Source: Flavobacterium sp. JAS (GTDB taxonomy: Bacteria; Bacteroidota; Bacteroidia; Flavobacteriales; Flavobacteriaceae). Taken from it: DNA of 64,000 nucleotides. The stretch is from positions 434,001 to 498,000 of the forward strand of contig NZ_JAJMOX010000002.1 of NCBI RefSeq assembly GCF_020991455.1, read 5' to 3'. Positions 43,795-53,324 of this stretch are shown piece after piece. The notes beneath the pieces were generated by a model. The model worked only from the letters and a program-made list of their open reading frames with translations. It was not told the origin of the DNA and ran no database searches. How positions within the stretch are numbered: the first letter of the stretch is position 1; each line of letters begins with the position of its first letter. The position numbers were made by a program, and so were the translations under genes.

Positions 43795-46700
43795 ATGAAT
43801 ATTAGACAATTATCAAAGAAAAAAATAAAATACAATCTTGTGTTTTTATTTTTCCTCAATTTCCTTTTGAGTACTACTATGAACGCTCAGTCGACGGTGG
43901 TAGAAGGAAAGATTACTGATGCTGCAGGATTATCACTTCCGGGAGTGAATATCCAGGAAAAAGGGACTAAAAACGGAACTTCGACAGATTTTGAAGGAAG
44001 TTTTAAAATAAATGTTACAAGTAATAAAGCAATTTTGGTGATAAGCTATTTGGGTTTTCAGACTCAGGAAGTTAGCATTGCAGGAAAATCTAAAGTAAAC
44101 GTAAGTCTTTCAGAACAATCCAATTCGCTTAACGAAGTTGTGGTTGTAGGTTACGGATCTGTAAAAAAGACAGATTTGACCGGAGCTGTAAACACTTTAT
44201 CAGCGGCAAAAATCACCGAAAGAAATGTTACCAACCCAATGGAAGCTATCCAGGGAGGTATTGCCGGGGTTCAGGTAACTTCAAACTCTGGACGTATTGG
44301 TGATGGTTTCAACGTTATTATTAGAGGAGCAAACTCTATTAATAAAGATGGATCTAAGCCACTTTTTGTTGTCGATGGCGTTCCAACAGATAATATCGAC
44401 TTTTTGAATCCGCAGGATATTGCCAGAATGGACGTCTTGAAAGATGCTTCTTCGGCTGCAATTTACGGTTCAAGAGGAGGAAGCGGGGTTATCATTGTTA
44501 CAACTAAAAGCGGTACAAATGCTAAAGCTGGAGTAACGGTTTCCTTTGACAGCTCTTATGGAAACAAACAGGCGGTGAGATTGCCTAAATTAATGAGCCC
44601 TGAAAAGTGGTGGTATTACCATCAATCAGCATTTTTAGCCACTACAATTTCAGGCACAAACCCAACTTATAATGATATCGATGCGACTGAATTGAATACT
44701 GCCGTAGGTCAGGCAGGAACCAATCCGGTTTTGTTTCAAAGAGTGGCAAATAATAAAAGTTACAATTGGCAGGATGCCGTTCTAAAAGGCGGAATGACTC
44801 GGAATAATTACCTGAATGTTTCGGGTCGTGCCGATAATGGTTTGTCTTATAACATAGGTCTTGGTGCACAAAAAGAAACCGGAGTTATTGATAATGAAGG
44901 TATCGATAAATACAACTTTAAAGCAGGTTTGAATCATAAAGTAAACGATAAAATTTCATTTGGAGTAAATCTTACCATGTCTAAAACCGACGAACAATTA
45001 GGAAGCGCAACTGCCATGCAGGAAGCTTTTAGACAAAATCCTTATACTTCGCCTTGGGCAATTGATGCTGCTGGAAACGAGATTGTCGGGACGTATGCAC
45101 AACAGCCGGGAACATTAAGATATCCAAATGGAAATCTTGCAATCAATAAAACAGGTTCTTATAATCCGCTTTTAGAAATTGCAAATTCTGCCGATGAAAT
45201 CAAAAGATTTACCACAATTGGTAATTTATTCGGAGAATATAAATTTACAAATTGGCTGTCTTTCAAAACGACTTTCTCAGCAGGTTCAATAAGTGCAAGA
45301 GAAGGAAGATCTCTTGGCGCTCAGACAGATTTTGGACTTAAAAACAAAAGTTTACCCTCTGGAGATGTGACCAATGTTCAAAACTTCAATTATACTTGGG
45401 ACAATCAGTTTAATATCAATTATACTTTAAAAGAGAATCACGTTTTTAATGTTTTATTACTTCAGAGTTTTTATTCAAATACTACTGAAACTTATTTCCA
45501 ATCTTCAAGAGAAAATCCTTTCGAAACAGGATTTTACAATTTGGGTTCAGGAGCACAGCCAACTTACAATTTAACACCTTCAGGATCTATTGCAATAATT
45601 CCCTCAGGAGTATTTATTCCATATTCTAAAAATACACTTGAATCTTATGCAGCTCGTTTAAACTATACTTACAAAGGACGTTATTTATTGACTGCATCGG
45701 TACGTTACGACGGTTCATCTGTTTTAGCTGACAGTAATAAATGGACAGCTTTCCCTTCTGTAGCTGTGGGTTGGAATATCAATCAGGAATCATTTTTGAA
45801 GAATGTATCTTTTATTTCTAATTTAAAATTAAGAGCAAGTGTTGGTTATACCGGAAACGATAACGTTGCGCCCTATTCAAGTTTAAGTGTTTTAAAAGTG
45901 CCAACTTATTATGATTTTAATGGTACTCCGGCAAACGGTTATACTTCTTCAAGCCTGGGAAATACAGATCTTACCTGGGAGAAAACAAGAGAGGTGAATT
46001 TAGGTTTAGACTTTGGATTTGCTAAAAACAGAATCTCAGGAAGTGTAGATGTTTACGATCGTTTATCAAAAGATTTATTGTTTCAACAAGCATTACCACT
46101 GGAAATTGGAGTTCCTACAATTACTTCAAATGTTGGGTCTATCAGCAATAAAGGTATTGAGGTTGCTTTAGTTACTAAAAATATTCAAACGAAAAATGTG
46201 TCTTGGGAAACCAGCTTTACTTTCACTAAAAACGTAAACAAATTAGAGTCTATTTATGGACAAGATAAGGTGGATGATGTTGGAAATAATTTATTTATTG
46301 GCGAGAACATTCACTCTTATTACAATTATGTTTTTGATGGCGTATGGCAGGAAAGTGAGGCTGCAAAAGCGCTTTCTTATGGTCAGAAACCTGGGGAAGC
46401 CAAAGTAAAAGATTTGAATAATGATGGTAAAATTGATGCTAATAATGACAGAGCAATTTTAGGAAATTACGATCCTAAATGGTCAGGAAGTTTTTCTACA
46501 ACATTAAAAGTAAAACAATTTGATTTGTCTATGTCATTGATCACCAATCAGGGAATGACCGTATTTAGTGGTTTCCACGATAATTTTGCCGATGTTACAG
46601 ATAGAGGTCGTCAAAAATTAGATCTTGATGATTGGTACATTCCAGCAAATGGAGCTGGTATTGCGCCTCAATATTCAAACACAAATCCACTGCCACGTGG

Positions 46701-46968
46701 AGCAGGAGTTTATTATGATACCAATAATGTTGCTTTTTACAAAAATGCATCATTTGTCAAAGTACAAAACATAGCGTTAGGATACAGTTTTGACAATGAT
46801 TTAATAAATAAATTGAAACTTAAAAGCATGCGTTTATACATTAATGTATTGAATCCGTTTGTAATTACATCTTATGAAGGGTACGATCCGGAATGGGCAA
46901 CTGCAGCTTTAGCAGTGAATCGTGTCTCGACAATGACAGTTCAAATGGGATTAAGTTTAAAATTTTAA
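43795..46968 (+). CDS. susC: SusC/RagA family TonB-linked outer membrane transporter
   Basis: A 1057-residue outer membrane transporter. It begins with a signal peptide (IKYNLVFLFFLNFLLSTTMNA is close to the cleavage site), then a carboxypeptidase-like regulatory domain (VEGKITDAAGLSLPGVNI), the TonB box region SLNEVVVVGYG, and the plug domain (VFVVDGVPTDNID-like segment). The remaining ~800 residues form a 22-stranded barrel with an aromatic C-terminus (VQMGLSLKF). It imports pectin-derived oligosaccharides with energy from TonB. The SusD partner begins 10 bp later. The symbol names the family; the substrate is from context. Confidence 0.95.
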   Translation: MNIRQLSKKKIKYNLVFLFFLNFLLSTTMNAQSTVVEGKITDAAGLSLPGVNIQEKGTKNGTSTDFEGSFKINVTSNKAILVISYLGFQTQEVSIAGKSKVNVSLSEQSNSLNEVVVVGYGSVKKTDLTGAVNTLSAAKITERNVTNPMEAIQGGIAGVQVTSNSGRIGDGFNVIIRGANSINKDGSKPLFVVDGVPTDNIDFLNPQDIARMDVLKDASSAAIYGSRGGSGVIIVTTKSGTNAKAGVTVSFDSSYGNKQAVRLPKLMSPEKWWYYHQSAFLATTISGTNPTYNDIDATELNTAVGQAGTNPVLFQRVANNKSYNWQDAVLKGGMTRNNYLNVSGRADNGLSYNIGLGAQKETGVIDNEGIDKYNFKAGLNHKVNDKISFGVNLTMSKTDEQLGSATAMQEAFRQNPYTSPWAIDAAGNEIVGTYAQQPGTLRYPNGNLAINKTGSYNPLLEIANSADEIKRFTTIGNLFGEYKFTNWLSFKTTFSAGSISAREGRSLGAQTDFGLKNKSLPSGDVTNVQNFNYTWDNQFNINYTLKENHVFNVLLLQSFYSNTTETYFQSSRENPFETGFYNLGSGAQPTYNLTPSGSIAIIPSGVFIPYSKNTLESYAARLNYTYKGRYLLTASVRYDGSSVLADSNKWTAFPSVAVGWNINQESFLKNVSFISNLKLRASVGYTGNDNVAPYSSLSVLKVPTYYDFNGTPANGYTSSSLGNTDLTWEKTREVNLGLDFGFAKNRISGSVDVYDRLSKDLLFQQALPLEIGVPTITSNVGSISNKGIEVALVTKNIQTKNVSWETSFTFTKNVNKLESIYGQDKVDDVGNNLFIGENIHSYYNYVFDGVWQESEAAKALSYGQKPGEAKVKDLNNDGKIDANNDRAILGNYDPKWSGSFSTTLKVKQFDLSMSLITNQGMTVFSGFHDNFADVTDRGRQKLDLDDWYIPANGAGIAPQYSNTNPLPRGAGVYYDTNNVAFYKNASFVKVQNIALGYSFDNDLINKLKLKSMRLYINVLNPFVITSYEGYDPEWATAALAVNRVSTMTVQMGLSLKF

Positions 46969-46978
46969 ATTAGAAAAA

Positions 46979-48670
46979 ATGAAAAAATTAATAATAGCTA
47001 CACTAATACTGACAACGACACTTAATTCTTGCTCCAATTATATTGAAGAAGACAATCGTTCCTACGGTTCTGCAGAGCAATACTTTTTGACTTCTGCAGG
47101 TTTTGAGTCTTTAATAAATACAAATTACGCGACATTAAAAGATATTTACGGAGGAGATCCGTGGTTGTTTGAAGCAGGAACAGATATGTATTCTGAAGGA
47201 AGAAATCAGGAACCGGAAGGACTTGCAAAATACTTGACCTTATCATCGTCATCTGCAGGAGTGGATCAATTGTACAGAACTTGTTATATCGCCATTCAGC
47301 AAGCCAATAAAGGATTGTATTATTCGACTATTACAGAGAAATCAAGTACACTCGATACCAGAATTGGAGAGCTTAAATTTTTAAGAGCAAACGCTTATTT
47401 TCTGCTGGTTCAGACTTATGGAGGAGTTCCGCTTGTTTTGGATAATATCAATACGGCAGTAACTTCATTTGACAGAAATACTGCTGAAGAAATATATACT
47501 CAGGTTTTAAAAGATCTTAACGAAGCGCTTGGGGCAGTAAGTACCGCAGCTTATACAGGCAGAGTTAATAAAAGAGCCGTTCAGGATTTATTGGCAAAAG
47601 TATATTTGACAAGAGGTTATGAAACTTTTGGAACTCCGGCTGATTTTACAACAGCTGCGGCATTGGCAGATCAGGTAATTGGCGGACAGGCATTAGCGGT
47701 GTCTTTTGATAATGTTGTAAAACCAGGGAACGAAATGAATACTGAAACGATCTTTTCAGTTCAGTTTTCGATCGCTTCAAATGCAACGGGAACTACAGCT
47801 TTAGGAAGTTCACAAAACTATTGGTTCAGTTCGTATTTAGGAGCTGCTGCGGCAGGAAATCCATATCCAAACAGAAGTTACACACTTTGTCCTACGGTTT
47901 ATGCTTTGTCATTATATGAAAAAGGAGATAAACGTTGGGAAGGAACTTTTATGAACGAAATCTACAGCAGATATTATGATTATTACGATGTAGCGGATAA
48001 AACTGCTTTGAAAATTACAGATTTCTACGAGCCAAAATGGTTTACAACAGCCGACAGAGACGCGTGGAAATTAGCCAATACTGCAAGAATGGTAAACCCT
48101 GCAACTTTCAGATACCACAATTGGGGAACTTATTCCTCAGCAGCAGCTTCAGGAGGAGATTACAACCTTATTCCGGTTCGTAAATTCGATGATCCAAAAG
48201 CTCCTTACAGTGGCGCAACAAGTGCAAATTACAATACAACACCAATAACGCCAGCCACAAACAGAAGCAGCACGCGTGATTTCATTATATCAAGACTTGG
48301 AGAAACGTATCTAATTGCTGCCGAAGCTTATTTTAAAGCAGGAAATACAGGAACTGCACTAGCACGTTTAAACGAAGTAAGAAGAAGAGCAGGAGGCGGA
48401 GTAGCAGGAACAATTCCGGTGGTAAGCTCAATTGATATCAACACTATATTAGACGAAAGAGGTAGAGAATTATTGGGCGAATACCATCGTTGGTTTGACC
48501 TAAAACGTACAGGAACATTGGTGGAGAGAACCGTTTTATACAACCCAAAGGTGACAACAGCAAATGCTTTTGCAGGAAAAGATGGTAATCTTAAAATTTT
48601 AAGACCAATACCACAATCAGCATTAGATTTGAACAGAAGTAAAAATTATCCTCAAAACCCTGCATATTAG
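46979..48670 (+). CDS. susD: SusD/RagB family surface glycan-binding lipoprotein
   Basis: A 563-residue partner of the SusC transporter. Its lipoprotein signal is ATLILTTTLNSCSNYIEE (Cys18). The TPR-like helical fold is suggested by ELKFLRANAYFLLVQTYGG, and the C-terminal part has the SusD motif YLIAAEAYFKAG, LNEVRRRAGG and ERGRELLGEYHRWFDLKR. It caps SusC and binds the pectin oligosaccharide. A strong hairpin follows the gene (48713-48743). Confidence 0.96.
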   Translation: MKKLIIATLILTTTLNSCSNYIEEDNRSYGSAEQYFLTSAGFESLINTNYATLKDIYGGDPWLFEAGTDMYSEGRNQEPEGLAKYLTLSSSSAGVDQLYRTCYIAIQQANKGLYYSTITEKSSTLDTRIGELKFLRANAYFLLVQTYGGVPLVLDNINTAVTSFDRNTAEEIYTQVLKDLNEALGAVSTAAYTGRVNKRAVQDLLAKVYLTRGYETFGTPADFTTAAALADQVIGGQALAVSFDNVVKPGNEMNTETIFSVQFSIASNATGTTALGSSQNYWFSSYLGAAAAGNPYPNRSYTLCPTVYALSLYEKGDKRWEGTFMNEIYSRYYDYYDVADKTALKITDFYEPKWFTTADRDAWKLANTARMVNPATFRYHNWGTYSSAAASGGDYNLIPVRKFDDPKAPYSGATSANYNTTPITPATNRSSTRDFIISRLGETYLIAAEAYFKAGNTGTALARLNEVRRRAGGGVAGTIPVVSSIDINTILDERGRELLGEYHRWFDLKRTGTLVERTVLYNPKVTTANAFAGKDGNLKILRPIPQSALDLNRSKNYPQNPAY

Positions 48671-48712
48671 TAATTTTAAAATTTTTGAGATTGTTTTTTT
48701 TGAAGTAGTTAA

Positions 48713-48743
48713 AAAGGAGTTTGATCGCATATCAAACTCCTTT
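48713..48743 (+). terminator. Stem-loop after susD
   Basis: AAAGGAGTTTGAT and ATCAAACTCCTTT form a perfect 13-bp stem with a 5-nt loop, followed by TTTC. As the enzyme genes downstream have no operator of their own, it may act as a partial terminator or mRNA 3'-end stabiliser that keeps susCD levels above those genes. Confidence 0.8.
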
Positions 48744-48770
48744 CTTAACTAATAATTGAAGTTTAACAGA

Positions 48771-49706
48771 ATGAATAAAATAGTATTGTTTTTGGTATTG
48801 TATGCAACGGCGATTTCTGCACAAGACAAGTTTGCGGTCGATACTTCCTATACCATAGAGAGTACTTACAATAAACTAATTAAGCAGTATCCATTTATCA
48901 CAATTGCTAAATCAGAAAAGAAGGAGAATGTTGCTGAAATTTATGATCTTGTTTATAATCAAAAGCAAAATAGAGCACTGCATTTAGATGCTTATTTTTA
49001 TAAAAAAGAAAAACTAAATCCGGCTGTAATCATGATTCATGGCGGTGGATGGCGATCAGGAAATAAAAGTCAGATGCAGGTTATGGCACAGGAAATTGCG
49101 TCAAAAGGATATTCTTGTTTTGCAATTCAATACAGCTTATCGCTTGAGGCGAAATATCCAGAGGGGATTTATGATATTAAAAATGCCATTAAATTTATAA
49201 AAGATAATGCTAAAAAACTTCATGTAGATCCAAACAAAATTGCGATTTTAGGATGCTCTTCGGGAGGTCAAATGGCAGCTTTGATTGGTACAACAAATAA
49301 AGATTTAGCTTTTGAAGATGCGCTCAATACGAGTAAATCTTCATCAAAAGTAAATGCAATTATCGATATAGATGGAATTTTAGCCTTTAAACATCCCCAG
49401 TCAAAAGAAGCAGAAATGGCGTCATTTTGGTTAAAAGGGAGTTATGAAGAAAATTCGGAGAACTGGAAAAATGCTTCGGCTCTGAGCCATACCAATAAAA
49501 ATACGCCGCCTATATTATTTATAAACAGTAGTTTTGATAGGTTTCATGCCGGAAGAGATGATATGATTACTATTTTAAATGAGAATGGAATTTATAACCA
49601 GGTAAAAACAATCGAAAACTCGCCACATTCTTTTTGGTTTTTCCAGCCTTGGTTTGATGAAATGATACAGTATACAACACAATTTTTAAACAAAATATTT
49701 AAATAA
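48771..49706 (+). CDS. Exported alpha/beta hydrolase (esterase/lipase-like)
   Basis: A 311-residue serine hydrolase beginning at ATG 48771 with a signal peptide (IVLFLVLYATAISAQ); the upstream TTG at 48756 gives five extra residues and is less likely. The oxyanion motif is MIHGGGWRSG, the nucleophile lies in ILGCSSGGQMAA, and the Asp and His are in SSFDRFHAGRDDM and ENSPHSFWF. The family contains acetyl and feruloyl esterases. In this locus it most probably removes acetyl groups from pectin; this is inference. Confidence 0.82.
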   Translation: MNKIVLFLVLYATAISAQDKFAVDTSYTIESTYNKLIKQYPFITIAKSEKKENVAEIYDLVYNQKQNRALHLDAYFYKKEKLNPAVIMIHGGGWRSGNKSQMQVMAQEIASKGYSCFAIQYSLSLEAKYPEGIYDIKNAIKFIKDNAKKLHVDPNKIAILGCSSGGQMAALIGTTNKDLAFEDALNTSKSSSKVNAIIDIDGILAFKHPQSKEAEMASFWLKGSYEENSENWKNASALSHTNKNTPPILFINSSFDRFHAGRDDMITILNENGIYNQVKTIENSPHSFWFFQPWFDEMIQYTTQFLNKIFK

Positions 49707-49715
49707 ATTTATAAA

Positions 49716-50684
49716 ATGAAAATAGTAATAACCCTATCAGCGGTATTGTTTTTTGGACTCTCAGCTTGTAAAGCACAAAATAAATACGATATTAAAACGG
49801 CTAAAACCTACGCCGAATTATCGGTAAAAACAGATGGAAAATGGGAAGGCAGAAAATACATTGGAGGAACTGTTTTTAAAAACGTTGATAAACTAAAATT
49901 GGCTCCGGAACATACAGATCATTCCTTTGATATTCGTTATGAAGGCCCGGGTTGGGAAAACAACAGAATTGGATATCGTTTGTATTTAGACTGGAGAAAT
50001 GCCATTGATATTTTCGGAAAAAAGACATCAGCAATAGTTTTACCGCAAGTTGGGCAGGATAATTTTGATTCGTATCATGAAATGAGCCATTGGGGAGCTG
50101 ATATTTTGAAAGCCGGAAAAGGAATCGGAATTGGGTCAATTGATCGTTATGTAAATAATGAAAAATTACACTTTCATCAGGTAGATTCAACTTTGGCAAA
50201 TGTCGAGAATAAAGTAAATGAATCCAGGGTAAAAGTTCGTTATTACGGATGGAAAACAGCTTCTGATAAAATTGATTTCACTACAGAATTAACCATTAAA
50301 CCGGATCAGCTTTATACAGAACATAAAATTCAGGCTTCAAAAGAAATTAAAGGAATCTGCACCGGAATTGTAAAACAAAAAAATGCAGAACTAATTAAAA
50401 AAGAAAGCAAGAATAAAAAATGGGCTTATCTGGCAACTTATGGCGAGCAGTCTTTAGTTCCGGATAAATTAGGAATGGCAATTTTTTATGAAACGAATGA
50501 AATTGAAAATGTTGCCGATACGGATTTAGATTATCTTATAGTATTTAAACCAACAACTAAAACACATTCTTTTTACTTTTTAGGCGCCTGGGAACAAGAG
50601 AAAAACGGAATTAAATCAAAAGAGGAATTTGTAAAGTACTTAGATGAAAAGCTGGAAGTACTGAACAAAAAAGGTAAAATGTAA
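49716..50684 (+). CDS. DUF4861 family protein
   Basis: A 322-residue exported protein with a signal or lipoprotein-like start (ITLSAVLFFGLSACKAQ; Cys18 might be lipidated). Central segments YEGPGWENNRIGYRLYLDWRNAIDIFGK and HEMSHWGADILKAGKGIGIGS agree with DUF4861, a family found beside GH105 and pectate lyase genes in Bacteroidota. Its role is not established. The beta-rich sequence, with several Trp and His, suits a glycan-active or glycan-binding domain. It sits 8 bp before the next coding start region, with GH105 next. Confidence 0.75.
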   Translation: MKIVITLSAVLFFGLSACKAQNKYDIKTAKTYAELSVKTDGKWEGRKYIGGTVFKNVDKLKLAPEHTDHSFDIRYEGPGWENNRIGYRLYLDWRNAIDIFGKKTSAIVLPQVGQDNFDSYHEMSHWGADILKAGKGIGIGSIDRYVNNEKLHFHQVDSTLANVENKVNESRVKVRYYGWKTASDKIDFTTELTIKPDQLYTEHKIQASKEIKGICTGIVKQKNAELIKKESKNKKWAYLATYGEQSLVPDKLGMAIFYETNEIENVADTDLDYLIVFKPTTKTHSFYFLGAWEQEKNGIKSKEEFVKYLDEKLEVLNKKGKM

Positions 50685-50697
50685 ATTTTGTTTTGCC

Positions 50698-50719
50698 ACT
50701 CTCGATAGCTATCGGGAGT
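50698..50719. repeat. 22-bp near-perfect palindrome with TCGATAG-CTATCGGGA arms
   Basis: ACTCTCGATAG and CTATCGGGAGT differ at a single pair. It lies in the short spacer between DUF4861 and the first GH105 gene. Its arms resemble the TCCCGA palindromes at 2112, 29206 and 53201. Confidence 0.6.
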
Positions 50720-50743
50720 AGCAAAAAGAAACAAATAGATCCT

Positions 50744-51946
50744 ATGCTAAAAAATCTTTCCATAAAATACACCAATTGGATAATTGTTTTGCTTCTCTTA
50801 AGCAGTAGTTTAATAATGGCTCAAAATAAACATGTCATTTCTAAAGATTTAAAGTGGTCTGAAAAAACAGCACTTTCTATTTTAAACAATTACCCAAAAG
50901 CCTGGCAAATTGATGGAAACCAAAAACCAAAATGGGATTATAAAATGGGCTTTTTATTGTTTTCTTTGGAGAAATTATATCAAAAAACAAATGAGCCAAG
51001 ATACCTGAATTACATAAAAGAGTATGCCGATGAAATGATCGACAGTTCAGGGAATATTGAGAAGTATGACCAGAAAGAATACAATATTGATTATGTAAAT
51101 CCGGGCAAAATTCTGTTTCATTTATATGATATAACAAAAGACAACCGCTATGAAAAAGTAATTGTTCAATTAAGAAAACAACTCGAGAACCAACCCAGAA
51201 CAGAGAGTGGCGGATTTTGGCACAAACAAATTTATCCCAATCAAATGTGGATTGACGGACTCTATATGGCAGAACCTTTTTATACGCAATATACTCTGAG
51301 GTATGAAAATGGAAAAAGTCTGGATGATATTGCCAAACAATTCGAATTGGTTCAGAACCATTTAGTAGACAAAAAAACAGGTTTGGTTTATCAATGTTGG
51401 GATCAAAGCAAACAAATTGCATGGGCAAATCCTAAAACGGGAACATCGCCAACAATTTGGGGACGAGGAATTGGCTGGTATATGATGGCTTTAGTAGAAA
51501 CATTAGATTATTATCCAAAATCACATCCAAAATACAAAACGTTAGTGGGTTATTTGAACCAGATCTCAAAAAGTGCAGTGCAATATAAAAGTTCTTCGGG
51601 ATTATGGTATCAAGTGGCAGATAAACCGCAATTAAAGGGAAATTATTTGGAACCTTCGGCTTCAGCCATGATTATTTATGCTTTGGCAAAAGGCAGTGAT
51701 AAAGGTTATTTAGCGTCAAATTATAAAAAAACGGCACAAAAATCATTTGATGCTTTTGTAAAAGAATTTGTGAAAGTTGGAGAAACGGGTGAAGTAAATA
51801 TTCTAAAGGTATCACCAAGTGTTGGTCTGGGAGGAAAACCTTTTAGAGATGGTACAAACGAGTATTATATTAGCGGAAAAACAAAAGATAATGGTTCGCC
51901 GGCTTTAGCGGCATTTTTACTCAGTGCGCTTGAATTAGATAAGTAG
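50744..51946 (+). CDS. Glycoside hydrolase family 105, unsaturated uronyl hydrolase (paralogue 1)
   Basis: A 400-residue exported (alpha/alpha)6-barrel enzyme. It begins at ATG 50744, which is followed by the signal peptide IIVLLLLSSSLIMAQ; 17 further upstream codons would run through a palindrome. It removes the unsaturated galacturonate end of pectin oligosaccharides made by lyases. The core motifs match GH105: FWHKQIYPNQMWIDGLYMAEPF (Asp171, likely general acid) and YQCWDQSKQIAWAN. At the site where the second paralogue has His223, this protein has Gln217. It is closely similar to the next gene, and 19 bp separate the two. Confidence 0.92.
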   Translation: MLKNLSIKYTNWIIVLLLLSSSLIMAQNKHVISKDLKWSEKTALSILNNYPKAWQIDGNQKPKWDYKMGFLLFSLEKLYQKTNEPRYLNYIKEYADEMIDSSGNIEKYDQKEYNIDYVNPGKILFHLYDITKDNRYEKVIVQLRKQLENQPRTESGGFWHKQIYPNQMWIDGLYMAEPFYTQYTLRYENGKSLDDIAKQFELVQNHLVDKKTGLVYQCWDQSKQIAWANPKTGTSPTIWGRGIGWYMMALVETLDYYPKSHPKYKTLVGYLNQISKSAVQYKSSSGLWYQVADKPQLKGNYLEPSASAMIIYALAKGSDKGYLASNYKKTAQKSFDAFVKEFVKVGETGEVNILKVSPSVGLGGKPFRDGTNEYYISGKTKDNGSPALAAFLLSALELDK

Positions 51947-51965
51947 AAATAAAAATATATTTGAA

Positions 51966-53186
51966 ATGAAAAATAATAAAAAACAAGGTTATCTAGCAGC
52001 TGTTTTACTGATCTGCGCAATGACATTTACCAGTTGTAAAGTAACTTCGCAAGAACCTGCAAAGAGCAATATTGTTATTTCTAAAGATATGAAATGGTCC
52101 GATAGAATGGCTTTAACGATCATGAAACGTCATCCTGAAGCTTATATGATCGACGATGCGAAGACACCAAAATGGGATTACGTTCATGGTTTGGTTTTGC
52201 ATTCCATTGAAGAATTGTATAAACAAAATCCAGATCCAAGATATGGGGTTTACATAAAAGGATATGTAGATTCTTTTGTTGAGAATGACGGAAGTATCAA
52301 AACGTATGATCTTGATAATTATAATATTGACATGGTGGTTTCCGGTCGTTTGCTTTTTAAGATTTACCAAACTACTAAAGAAGAAAAATACCTAAAAGCA
52401 TTACAATTGTTGCGCAAACAATTGGCTGAACAACCCAGAACAGAGAGCGGCGGATTCTGGCACAAAAAAATCTATCCGAACCAAATGTGGTTAGATGGTT
52501 TGTATATGGGAGAACCATTTTATGCCCAGTACACAACAGCTTTCGAAAACGCAAAACAATTAGACGACGTTGCAAAACAATTCGAATTGATTCAAAAACA
52601 CGCGACAGATCCAAAAACAGGATTATTGTATCACGCTTGGGATGAAAGCAAACAAATGGCCTGGGCAAATAAAGAAACCGGAACTTCGCCAAATTTCTGG
52701 TCAAGAGCGTTGGGATGGTACGTTATGGCCCTTGTGGATGTGTTGGATTATTTCCCAAAAGAGCATCCCAAACAAAAAGAACTTGTGGGATATTTGAATA
52801 GTGTTTCTGAAGCTTTGGCCAAATATCAGGATAAATCGGGTTTATGGTATCAGGTAACTGATAAAGGAAATAAGGAAGGAAATTATCTTGAAGCGTCTGG
52901 TTCATCGATGTTTGCTTATGCTTTTGCTAAAGGAGCAAACAAAGGATATTTACCTTCAAAATACAAAAAGTTAGCCAATAAAGCCTTTGAGGGTTTAACC
53001 AAAGAATTGATAAAAGTCGATGCAGATGGAGGAATTACCTTAACGCAAGCTTGCGCCGTAGCTGGTCTGGGCGGAAAACCATATCGTGATGGTTCTTATG
53101 AGTATTACGTTAAGGAAAGAAAAAAAGACAACGATCCTAAAGCAACCGGACCATTTATTTTGGCTGCTTTAGAATTGAATCGATAG
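51966..53186 (+). CDS. Glycoside hydrolase family 105, unsaturated rhamnogalacturonyl hydrolase-like (paralogue 2)
   Basis: A 406-residue lipoprotein (ALLLICAMTFTSCKVTS-like signal, lipidated Cys near residue 24). It is a close paralogue of the preceding protein, and shares its motifs FWHKKIYPNQMWLDGLYMGEPF (Asp177) and YHAWDESKQMAWAN with His223. The latter is the His expected in YteR/YesR-type rhamnogalacturonyl hydrolases, while the first paralogue has Gln as in some other unsaturated uronyl hydrolases. So the two may differ in substrate preference. It releases 4-deoxy-unsaturated galacturonate, which KduI and KduD then process. Confidence 0.92.
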   Translation: MKNNKKQGYLAAVLLICAMTFTSCKVTSQEPAKSNIVISKDMKWSDRMALTIMKRHPEAYMIDDAKTPKWDYVHGLVLHSIEELYKQNPDPRYGVYIKGYVDSFVENDGSIKTYDLDNYNIDMVVSGRLLFKIYQTTKEEKYLKALQLLRKQLAEQPRTESGGFWHKKIYPNQMWLDGLYMGEPFYAQYTTAFENAKQLDDVAKQFELIQKHATDPKTGLLYHAWDESKQMAWANKETGTSPNFWSRALGWYVMALVDVLDYFPKEHPKQKELVGYLNSVSEALAKYQDKSGLWYQVTDKGNKEGNYLEASGSSMFAYAFAKGANKGYLPSKYKKLANKAFEGLTKELIKVDADGGITLTQACAVAGLGGKPYRDGSYEYYVKERKKDNDPKATGPFILAALELNR

Positions 53187-53200
53187 AAATAGGATGTTAG

Positions 53201-53284
53201 TCCTGAAGACTCGGGATAAAACCTGTTGGGTTTAATTACCCAAAAAGTAGCCACAAAGTTTGTCATTTCGACGGAGGAGAAATC
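53201..53284. repeat. Dispersed repeat-like elements before the GH43 gene
   Basis: TCCTGAAGACTCGGGA (53201-53216) is a palindrome of the TCCCGA type; TTGGGT/ACCCAA (53226-53243) forms a short hairpin; and GTCATTTCGACGGAGGAGAAATC (53262-53284) resembles a widely scattered Flavobacteriia element. The last point is from recall and needs a genome search. Confidence 0.45.
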
Positions 53285-53324
53285 AGAGTAAAACAACCTA
53301 CTAGAAAAATAATTGTCTAAAAAA

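Noticed and set aside
50877-51428. 183-residue minus-strand reading frame inside GH105
   Set aside because: It is antisense to strongly conserved GH105 motifs, with low-complexity Cys/Phe/His composition typical of a shadow frame.
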